From: a candidate division LCP-89 bacterium
GTDB taxonomy: Bacteria > Electryoneota > B3-LCP
Reading direction: 5' to 3'
DNA length: 6,570 nt
NCBI GenBank assembly: GCA_025774735.1
Contig: JALGZU010000174.1
Coordinates: 1-6,570 of the forward strand
Position numbers and translations under genes: made by a program. Positions within the stretch are counted from its first letter, which is position 1, and every line of letters starts with the position of its first letter. The notes under the pieces are model-generated. The model saw nothing but the letters and a program-made list of their open reading frames with translations. It searched no databases and was not told the DNA's origin. Shown piece by piece: positions 1 to 5,654 of the stretch.

Positions 1-444
1 GCAGCCCAGAGCCCGGTGAGCCTGAAGACCGTTTTCTTTCAGTTGTACGGTCAATTCTTCCGAAACCGGCGCCGGGCAGAGGTAATCCGTCTGCCCCTTG
101 GTGTACTTGGAGAGATAATCATACACGCCCCCGTGCGGACGGATTTCTATGGGCGGCAGAGCTTCGTCGCCCAGCACTGTCACGGTGAGTTCCCTGCCGG
201 GGATATACGGTTCGATCATGATATTATAGTGCAGCGATGTTATCTGTTCGAGGGCTTCACCAAGCCCACCTTCGTCTTCCAGAATAAACAGCCCCACTGC
301 CGATCCCAGGCAGTCCGGTTTCAGCACGGCCGGAAACCCGAAGGAATCCTGGATTTTCTGCAGAACCGCCTTCTCGTCGGCTTCACCGGGTGGAATGACG
401 AGATCACTTCTCGTCGGCTTCACCGGGTGGAATGACGAGATCAT
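1..444 (-). CDS. ddl: D-alanine--D-alanine ligase, C-terminal part (out of frame, runs off left edge)
   Basis: This is the ATP-binding and catalytic half of the same ligase, in the frame shifted by one base relative to the N-terminal half. Translating from 369 downward gives FPAVLKPDCLGSAVGLFI, then IEPYIPGRELTVTVLGDEAL, then YDYLSKYTKGQTDYLCPAP. The serine at 301-303 corresponds to DdlB S150; the usual GSSVG reads GSAVG here. The K-Y pair at 103-108 matches K215/Y216, and that Tyr is the form linked to D-Ala-D-Ala rather than D-Ala-D-Lac products. The frame is open upward through the duplication to an ATG at 444-442, so an independent restart is possible, but the resulting fragment would lack the N-terminal domain. 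There are no other stops or shifts down to base 1, so the half is not decaying. The true C-terminus lies beyond the left edge. Confidence 0.88.
   Translation of the reverse strand, partial: MISSFHPVKPTRSDLVIPPGEADEKAVLQKIQDSFGFPAVLKPDCLGSAVGLFILEDEGGLGEALEQITSLHYNIMIEPYIPGRELTVTVLGDEALPPIEIRPHGGVYDYLSKYTKGQTDYLCPAPVSEELTVQLKENGLQAHRALGC
370..443. repeat. Perfect 37-bp tandem duplication inside ddl
   Basis: Bases 370-406 and 407-443 are identical with no spacer; identity ends at both sides (369 differs from 406, 407 differs from 444). The length, 37 = 3x12+1, shifts the ddl reading frame. Each copy contains a 7-bp inverted repeat (TCTCGTC at 372-378 against GACGAGA at 397-403, repeated 37 bases further on), so each could fold into a hairpin. 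The junction shows no microhomology. Confidence 0.97.
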
Positions 445-880
445 CCGGAGTGGGCACGCCTGCCGAGCGGAACAGATGCTTGGCATTGGGCTTGTTCATG
501 GCCAGCGCCGACGCCAACGATCCGCTCCCCACGAAGGAGATGTCCACCATCTCCAGGCAGGCCTGCAGACGGCCATCCTCGCCCATACCGCCGTGCAGCA
601 TCGGAAACACCACGTCCGGCTTCTGCCGGTCCAGCGTCTCCATCAATGCCGCCAGACGCCGGGGAGTGAATCTGGGTAACTCGTCCACTTCCGGCGGCTT
701 TTCGCCTACGCTTTCCTTGAAGAGTCCCACCTTCTCCGGCGCGATGCGCACCGGATCGATCAGATCCACCTTGTAGACCTCGTGGCCCTTATCCGCCAGA
801 GCCTTGGATACCGCCTCGCCGGAGGTCAGCGATACCCGCCGTTCCGCCGATTCCCCTCCCAGTAGTACAATGATTTTCAT
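404..880 (-). CDS. ddl: D-alanine--D-alanine ligase, N-terminal part (frameshifted by a 37-bp duplication)
   Basis: ATP-grasp ligase that joins two D-alanines in the cytoplasm for the peptidoglycan precursor. This piece encodes 158 residues from the MKIIVLLGG start and then hits TGA at 406-404. Visible family motifs are GGESAERRVSL (residues 8-18, where E13 matches the E15 substrate-binding Glu of E. coli DdlB), LHGGMGEDG (95-103) and FVGSGSLASALAMNK (116-130). The stop lies inside the tandem duplication at 370-443. Deleting one copy lets the frame run straight into the C-terminal half (KAVLQKIQDSFGFPAVLKP), exactly as expected for Ddl. I chose ATG 880 because family members begin at this point and a weak GAG Shine-Dalgarno sits 5 nt upstream. 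An in-frame TTG at 916 overlaps the putative -10 box and would lie upstream of the transcript start. Identification is secure from motifs; whether the break is real in the cell is not decidable here. Confidence 0.93.
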   Translation of the reverse strand: MKIIVLLGGESAERRVSLTSGEAVSKALADKGHEVYKVDLIDPVRIAPEKVGLFKESVGEKPPEVDELPRFTPRRLAALMETLDRQKPDVVFPMLHGGMGEDGRLQACLEMVDISFVGSGSLASALAMNKPNAKHLFRSAGVPTPDDLVIPPGEADEK

Positions 881-915
881 GCCATCTCGATCGTTTAATG
901 AACTCTCAATGGGCA

Positions 916-944
916 AATATACGACGAATGTGATGCAAATTCAA
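916..944 (-). promoter_or_regulatory. Putative sigma-70-type promoter of ddl
   Basis: Read on the minus strand, TTGAAT (944-939) is followed after exactly 17 bases by TATATT (921-916). That is 4/6 and 5/6 matches to the -35 and -10 consensus. The start of transcription would fall near 909, leaving a leader of about 29 nt before the ATG at 880, which supports that start over the upstream TTG. The match is by consensus only, and the promoter rules of this organism are unknown. Confidence 0.5.
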
Positions 945-978
945 CCCTTTTCAATACAAATGGTTTCTACCAGCCACT

Positions 979-1013
979 AACGATTAACAAGCAACGACTA
1001 ACGGCCAACATAC
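979..1013. repeat. Five degenerate heptamers (AACNNNY) in tandem
   Basis: In the ddl/glycosyltransferase divergent gap, AAC recurs at exactly 7-base spacing five times: AACGATT, AACAAGC, AACGACT, AACGGCC, AACATAC. Position 7 of every unit is a pyrimidine. The heptamer ACTAACG also occurs twice, 21 bases apart (976 and 997). A similar pair, TACGGCT-AACGAAC, sits at 3222-3235 just after the glycosyltransferase stop. This resembles the degenerate heptanucleotide tandem repeats known from some bacterial intergenic regions; its role here is unknown. Confidence 0.6.
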
Positions 1014-1062
1014 TTCTTGCGAAAAAAGTGGTGAATGGCTATCTTAGCGCAGGTAGATTGAG

Positions 1063-3219
1063 ATGCCGAAAAAGTTCCCCACATTCTTCGAAGTCATCGT
1101 GGCGGTGGCAAGCCTCGGCCTGGGCCTGGCGCTCTGGAAAAACCTGGCTCTGCACTTCGCCGAAATCGAGAAGATCTTGCCGTCGCTGCAGCCGGCCGAT
1201 CTGGTCCGGGGTAAGACCCTCTTCTTCACCCTTATCACCATAACTACAGTCCTGGTTCTGGCCGTTGTCATTCGGCTTCCCTGGAGGCGGCTCTTTCAGG
1301 GCCTTAACCGCCCCTGGCGTATCACCCTGTCGTGCCTTCTGTTTAGTATCTCCTTCGTCCCGCTCTTCTGGCTGCGCTTCGGCGGCACCGCCTGGTTGAT
1401 CATCCTCCTGATCGGCGTCTCCTTCTTCCTGAACCTGGCCGGCATCGTGATCCTCGGGGCCTGGCTGGCAGGCAAGATCCGGCTGCCTCAGGTCAGTCTT
1501 CCCCCCGTCTGGACGACCCTGCATCCCTGGCTGCCTGCCGCCCTGCTGCTCTTCGCCTGCCTGTACTTTTCGAATTATTGCTTCGGCCTGATCCCCCACG
1601 TGGAAGATAGCATCGCCCAGCTACTGCAGGCGCGCGTCTTCGCATCCGGGCAAGCTGCGGCCGAACCGTTCACACCTAAAGAGTTCTTCTCCTTCGGCTT
1701 CATGGTCGACATCGACGGCTGGTTCGCGCAGTACCCTCCCGGCCACTCCCTTATATTGACGCTCGGGGTTCTGGCTGGTTACCCCCACCTGATCAATCCC
1801 CTGCTGGGAGTTCTGAGCGTAATCCTCTTCTATTCGCTCCTGAAGCAAAACGGCGATGCGAACACGGCCCGCTGGGGAGCCTGGGCGCTGGCCCTGTCGC
1901 CATACGTGCTCTTTATGAGCGCCGAATTCATGAACCATGCTACTGCCCTGGCAGCGTCGCTGCTGGGCTGGCTGGCGTTGAAAAAAGCCGGTGACGAGCG
2001 CAAGGCCTGGCTCCTGCTCTCCGGCCTCGCCTTTGGTTACTGCGCCGCCACCCGCCCCCTGGAGGGAGCCATCTTCGGGGCGGTCGGAGGGTTTTACCTG
2101 CTCTTCAAGCCGGGGAAACCTCTGGCGGCCTCTTTCTACAGAACAGTTCCCTACTTCCTCGGCTTCCTCCTTACAGCCTCCATTTATCTGGTTCACAACG
2201 CCCTGACCACCGGGCAACCCTTCACTCCCGGCTACCATCTCTCCTGGGGCGGCAGCGGTTTCGGCCTGGGCGAAGTTAACTGGGGTCCTTCGCACACCTT
2301 CGGGTACGGCCTGGTCAACACCTTCATGTCCATCGCCGGAATGAACGTTTACCTCTACGAAATCCCCATTCCCGCGCTGCTGGGCGTCTTCATCTGGGCG
2401 GTCTGGGGACCGAAACTGACCTCCTGGGACAAAGCGATGCTCGCCGCCATGATCCTGGTGCCGATCGGTTACCTGTTCTACTATTTTCACGATTACTGTT
2501 TCGGACCGAGATACTACTACGTCATCGTTCCCCAATTGCTCTACTTCACCATAAAGGGCGTGCGAGCCCTCCACAGCCGTCTGGCCGAATGCCTGAGTTT
2601 GCAGCCTGGAACCGTGCGCAACGGACTGATCTGGGCCGGTGCTATCGTGCTGGTTGTGCAGGTGACGGTTGCCGTCCCCTTCCGGGCTTCGGTCTACGCG
2701 GACAATTACTGGGGCACCAACGACGGCCCCATGAAGGAAGTCCGCCGTCTGAAGCTGGAAAACGCCATCGTTTTTATCGAAAACCAGCCCTGGGAGGTTC
2801 TGCAGACCAAGCTCCACAGCCTGGGTTATATCATGGGGGATGCTCACCGCCTGATGTTTTACATCACGTTGGAGGGGCTGAACGACCTGCTTTCTGAAAT
2901 GGGATTTGAAGGGGATGAATCGTGGGGAGCGAATATTGACCGGGAAGAGCTGGAATGGCGCATCGTCGCCTGGCACAAGGCCTACATCGAGGCTGGCAAT
3001 CAGCCCATCGATCCCTGGGCGGTGGAAGGGTTTTACACCTACTTCTCCAACGGCGTCGTCCACCAGGATCCCCGCATCCGCAATCCGGAAATCTTCCTCG
3101 TCAGAGACCTCGGAGAGCACAACCACATTCTGCTTGACCACTACCCCGGCCGTAAAGCCTACCGTTACGCCTACGACCCGGAAGTTCGCCGCTTCCGTAT
3201 TCTGCCGCTGAGTAATTAA
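1063..3219 (+). CDS. GT-C (GT39/PMT-like) integral-membrane glycosyltransferase
   Basis: A multi-pass membrane enzyme of 718 residues, probably transferring a sugar from a polyprenyl-phosphate donor to an envelope acceptor on the outer face of the inner membrane. After a membrane segment at about 155-171, a periplasmic loop carries the acidic pair E181-D182 in HVEDSIAQLLQARVFASG, the position of the catalytic Asp in this fold. Then come YPPGHS (224-229), many further membrane segments, HNALTTGQPFTPGYH (378-392) and the family-typical GPRYYY (481-486). The last segment ends near 538. The remaining 180 residues form a soluble tail that finishes with RDLGEHNHILLDHYPGRKAYRY, a pattern common at the end of such proteins. 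Residues 1-140 add about four extra membrane segments before the usual first one. Start: ATG with AGG 9 nt upstream (1051-1053). It stands alone on this strand; acceptor and donor cannot be told. GT-C assignment is firm, finer specificity is not. Confidence 0.87.
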   Translation: MPKKFPTFFEVIVAVASLGLGLALWKNLALHFAEIEKILPSLQPADLVRGKTLFFTLITITTVLVLAVVIRLPWRRLFQGLNRPWRITLSCLLFSISFVPLFWLRFGGTAWLIILLIGVSFFLNLAGIVILGAWLAGKIRLPQVSLPPVWTTLHPWLPAALLLFACLYFSNYCFGLIPHVEDSIAQLLQARVFASGQAAAEPFTPKEFFSFGFMVDIDGWFAQYPPGHSLILTLGVLAGYPHLINPLLGVLSVILFYSLLKQNGDANTARWGAWALALSPYVLFMSAEFMNHATALAASLLGWLALKKAGDERKAWLLLSGLAFGYCAATRPLEGAIFGAVGGFYLLFKPGKPLAASFYRTVPYFLGFLLTASIYLVHNALTTGQPFTPGYHLSWGGSGFGLGEVNWGPSHTFGYGLVNTFMSIAGMNVYLYEIPIPALLGVFIWAVWGPKLTSWDKAMLAAMILVPIGYLFYYFHDYCFGPRYYYVIVPQLLYFTIKGVRALHSRLAECLSLQPGTVRNGLIWAGAIVLVVQVTVAVPFRASVYADNYWGTNDGPMKEVRRLKLENAIVFIENQPWEVLQTKLHSLGYIMGDAHRLMFYITLEGLNDLLSEMGFEGDESWGANIDREELEWRIVAWHKAYIEAGNQPIDPWAVEGFYTYFSNGVVHQDPRIRNPEIFLVRDLGEHNHILLDHYPGRKAYRYAYDPEVRRFRILPLSN

Positions 3220-3226
3220 TCTACGG

Positions 3227-3478
3227 CTAACGAACCGGCTCGTTCAGAGAAAGAATGATGCAGACGATGGTCGCTATAGCCAGTATGACCGTGATGATGA
3301 TGAGCGCGGTCATGCATTGATAATGATAGAGCACTCTCGCCGTAAACGCCCACAAGAGCATCACGCCCCCCAGAATCCTGCCATAGGGTCGGCGAAGAAA
3401 GACCCACCTGGTGCGGTGAGGAAATCCCCCGATGATCAGCAGGGCTAATCCCAGTGCTCCTACGATGATAGTGCCCAT
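3227..3478 (-). CDS. Small three-segment membrane protein, unknown function
   Basis: Encodes 83 residues. Three hydrophobic stretches are visible at about 3-19, 34-50 and 57-78, separated by a basic stretch (HRTRWVFLRRPYGR, residues 21-34) and a short YHYQC turn. The basic loop suggests that this part faces the cytoplasm. It begins 15 nt after the Nudix stop codon on the same strand, which fits the last gene of that operon, and it ends 7 nt from the stop of the convergent glycosyltransferase. Support for translation is the ATG start at 3478, the operon spacing and the non-random membrane-protein composition. No clear Shine-Dalgarno is visible (only AAGA a few bases upstream). I recognise no family. 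It could be an accessory to the MFS carrier, or a stand-alone protein of the common short DUF type. Confidence 0.6.
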   Translation of the reverse strand: MGTIIVGALGLALLIIGGFPHRTRWVFLRRPYGRILGGVMLLWAFTARVLYHYQCMTALIIITVILAIATIVCIILSLNEPVR

Positions 3479-3493
3479 TATTCTTAATGGATA

Positions 3494-4021
3494 TTATGTG
3501 CTATCATTATTAATAGCCACTTGGAGCACCTTTCTGTGCGTATCGAACACGATCTCCGGATGTGAATCCAGAGGGAAAAACTGGACTTCCGACGCGTCGT
3601 CTCCAGCTTCGAGTTCACCGCCGGTCACCTCAACCTCGAAACCGATCAGCACCACGTCCCCCCAGTAGCCGTTCACCCGCGTCGCCACGTCTATGACCCG
3701 GAGGATGCGGCCGACCAGGCCGGTCTCCTCTTTCAGCTCCCTCAGAGCGGATTCCCGGGCCGTCTCGCCCATCTCAATGAAGCCGCCGGGCAGGCACCAC
3801 TCCCCCACGCAGGGCGGTTCGCTACGTTTCGTCAGCAACAATTCCCCCCTATCATTGAAGCAGACGATAGCCGTCGCCGGGAAGGGATTCCGGTAGTGAA
3901 CCTCGCCGCAGGACTGGCAGCGCTGCCTTAGCCGCCCACCAATCTCCTCATGGACCAGCTCCCCGGCGCATTCGGGGCAATACTTGAAGCGAGTCTCCGG
4001 CTTTTTAGCTTCGTTGCTCAT
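3494..4021 (-). CDS. Nudix hydrolase with N-terminal zinc ribbon
   Basis: A cytoplasmic, metal-dependent pyrophosphohydrolase of 175 residues that splits nucleoside-diphosphate-linked compounds (X-P-P-nucleoside); ADP-ribose- or NADH-type substrates are common in zinc-ribbon relatives. A zinc ribbon lies at the N-terminus (C15, C18, C35, C38 in YCPEC and CQSC), followed by YRNPFPA, the usual link into the Nudix fold. The Nudix box is complete at residues 80-102: G80, five residues, E86, seven residues, then REL, E98-E99 and G101-L102. I chose ATG 4021 because it overlaps the MFS stop as ATGA, typical of translational coupling. An in-frame ATG at 4060 would add 13 residues and a longer overlap and is less likely. 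No defects are seen. The family is certain; the substrate is unknown, since neither the NudC-specific nor other subfamily signatures are clear. Confidence 0.92.
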   Translation of the reverse strand: MSNEAKKPETRFKYCPECAGELVHEEIGGRLRQRCQSCGEVHYRNPFPATAIVCFNDRGELLLTKRSEPPCVGEWCLPGGFIEMGETARESALRELKEETGLVGRILRVIDVATRVNGYWGDVVLIGFEVEVTGGELEAGDDASEVQFFPLDSHPEIVFDTHRKVLQVAINNDST

Positions 4022-5430
4022 AACGTTTTCTGCTTCTCCCGAGTCTCCACGTCGAGCCATTTTCTACCCAGAAACAACGTGATCGGCGAAAGCATGGTCG
4101 AGGCTCCCACGAGGATCCACATCAGTTCGGTATTGCGCGCTCCTTCGCCGGGGCAGAGATTGGCCAATAGAATCCCCGTGATCGGTCCTGCAGCCACCTT
4201 GGCGAAAAACATGGGCGCCTTCGAATAGGCCATGTAGGAGGCTTCCCGCCCGGGTGGGGCGATGTTGGCGGTATAATCGTAAACCCGCGGCGAATAGATC
4301 GCTTCCCCGATGGATAAAACGATCTGAAAGGAGACGATCAGGGCGATACTTTCGCCTAAACCCATAAAAAACACCGACCCGGCGCTGATGAACGAGCCGA
4401 ACATGATTACGTTGAACGCCTTCATCCGCCCGGTGATGGCCGTCATCACCGGTACCAAAAAGATGATGATGAAGGGATTGATGCTGTAGAGCTTGCCCGT
4501 CCACTCTTTTAAGCCGATGCGCTCCATGTAGAGCGGGTAGAGCGAATGATTGTACTGGAAAATCATCTTCACGAGCACTAGCAGGAAAATGAACGAGATG
4601 AAAATCCAGAACCTCTTCTCCCGGGTGACCTCCTTCATGATCTGAAAAGCGGTTTTGTGCTCCCGAGGTACCTCCAGGCGCGGATCAACCGACGCGGTTT
4701 CCGCCGCGGTTTCGGTCTCCGGCTCCGGCTCCTCGTTGAACGCTTCCTTCGGTATCTTGCTGCGGATGAAAAAGACCACCAGCACCATCGACACCAGCGT
4801 AGCCAGCACTCCCACCAGGAAGATCACCTGGGTGGGTCTGACCATCAGATCCATGCCCATGACGTCGAAATGCATCACCTCCGTGAACGTCGCCCGGATC
4901 GGATCGAGAGTTAATCCCGCCGCCAACGATCCCACGTTCATGACCACGTAATACCAGGAAAAGGCGTACTTCTGAGCTCTCTTGTTGGAAAAGAGTTTCA
5001 CCGCCGCCGCCAGCAGCGGTATCATGTAGGCGAATCCCACCGACAGCAGAAAGAGTCCCGGAAAGACCACCCAGCCGTTGGTGGTGAAGGTGATGGCCAA
5101 CCGGCCAGCCAGCGCGATGATCAATCCCACGAAGAGCGCCTTCTTGATCCCCAGAGAGTCGGCGATGAATCCCACGAAGAGCATGAAGAAGGACATCGAC
5201 GCCGAGAAGATACCGAAAATGGTGCCCGCCAGTTCGTCGGAAAGGCCCATATCCTGGGTCATGAAGATCATCAGCATTAGGACCGAGGAGAAATAGCAGA
5301 GACTTTCCAGGATTTTGATCAGGAAGGTGATCCAGATCTCACGCGGACAGGTGAACAGATTCTTCAGCCCGTGGGAGTAATCCTGTGCGATGTTTTTGAT
5401 ATGATTTGTTGAGCTGGTCGCAGAATTCAT
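4018..5430 (-). CDS. MFS transporter, POT/PTR2-like
   Basis: A secondary carrier of the inner membrane, 470 residues, with about 12 membrane segments. The MFS motif A is clear between segments 2 and 3 (GFIADSLGIKK, 87-97). Several spots resemble the proton-coupled oligopeptide (POT) branch: FSWYYVVMNVGSL (157-169) and IGEAIYSPRVYDY with IAPPGREASYM (374-400). However the POT ExxER motif in segment 1 reads K39-I-L-E42-S, so the first Glu and the Arg are missing and classical proton-peptide symport is doubtful. The central loop (225-260) is unusually acidic, with EEPEPETE (233-240). It is the first gene of a minus-strand operon with the Nudix hydrolase and a small membrane protein. Start: ATG 5430 with only a distant GGA 12 nt upstream; the N-terminus of about 30 polar residues precedes the first segment. 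Direction and substrate are unknown. Confidence 0.88.
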   Translation of the reverse strand: MNSATSSTNHIKNIAQDYSHGLKNLFTCPREIWITFLIKILESLCYFSSVLMLMIFMTQDMGLSDELAGTIFGIFSASMSFFMLFVGFIADSLGIKKALFVGLIIALAGRLAITFTTNGWVVFPGLFLLSVGFAYMIPLLAAAVKLFSNKRAQKYAFSWYYVVMNVGSLAAGLTLDPIRATFTEVMHFDVMGMDLMVRPTQVIFLVGVLATLVSMVLVVFFIRSKIPKEAFNEEPEPETETAAETASVDPRLEVPREHKTAFQIMKEVTREKRFWIFISFIFLLVLVKMIFQYNHSLYPLYMERIGLKEWTGKLYSINPFIIIFLVPVMTAITGRMKAFNVIMFGSFISAGSVFFMGLGESIALIVSFQIVLSIGEAIYSPRVYDYTANIAPPGREASYMAYSKAPMFFAKVAAGPITGILLANLCPGEGARNTELMWILVGASTMLSPITLFLGRKWLDVETREKQKTL

Positions 5431-5654
5431 TGTTTCAATGGTTCCGAATAAATTATTTGTGATTAGATATATCCATCTTTAGAAGATTCTTCACTTTTTC
5501 TCATCTCTGTCTAGTAAGGTAATATTCAATCTGAGAAAATTGTAGGAAGGCTACTACGAGGGGCATAATTTTCATGGAGTAGGCTGGACGATAATCGAGG
5601 AATGATCCGTATGGTTTCACACAATCAACTCGCTTTTAAGCTGAAAGAAAAGGA
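5431..5654. other. A/T-rich intergenic gap upstream of the MFS operon
   Basis: These 224 bases separate the MFS start from the SGNH hydrolase stop, both on the minus strand. The part nearest the MFS gene (5445-5500) is rich in A and T and is the likely place for the operon promoter, but I could not find a -35/-10 pair with good spacing. An imperfect hairpin (CTACT at 5551-5555 against AGTAG at 5578-5582) is too weak to call a terminator. No RNA gene or credible small coding region was seen. Confidence 0.4.

Noticed and set aside
370..443. The repeated 37-mer as a CRISPR array
   Set aside because: The copies abut with no spacer, number only two, and lie within a coding region.
914..916. TTG as an upstream start for ddl
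   Set aside because: It falls within the putative -10 box, adds 12 residues not found in the family, and the ATG at 880 gives the standard Ddl N-terminus.
1017..1045. TTGCGA, 17 bases, TATCTT as promoter for the glycosyltransferase
   Set aside because: Only 4/6 matches in each box, and the transcript would start at about 1052, on top of the ribosome binding site.
1039..1599. Minus-strand open frame of 186 codons at the start of the glycosyltransferase
   Set aside because: Low-complexity hydrophilic product (repeated G, Q, E, D), antisense to the membrane segments of the real gene.
1621..3141. Long minus-strand open frame (506 codons) opposite the glycosyltransferase
   Set aside because: Its product is Q/G/E/V-rich with no recognisable fold and is the antisense of a clear GT-C gene in high-G+C sequence; a shadow frame.
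3229..3244. Inverted repeat AACGA/TCGTT between the convergent stops as a terminator
   Set aside because: Only a 5-bp stem with no T-run on either strand; part of it overlaps the end of the small membrane gene.
3216..3407. Alternative 63-codon minus-strand frame over the small membrane gene
   Set aside because: Hydrophilic His/Ser-rich product in a different frame that overlaps the glycosyltransferase stop; the 83-residue frame has the better start, spacing and composition.
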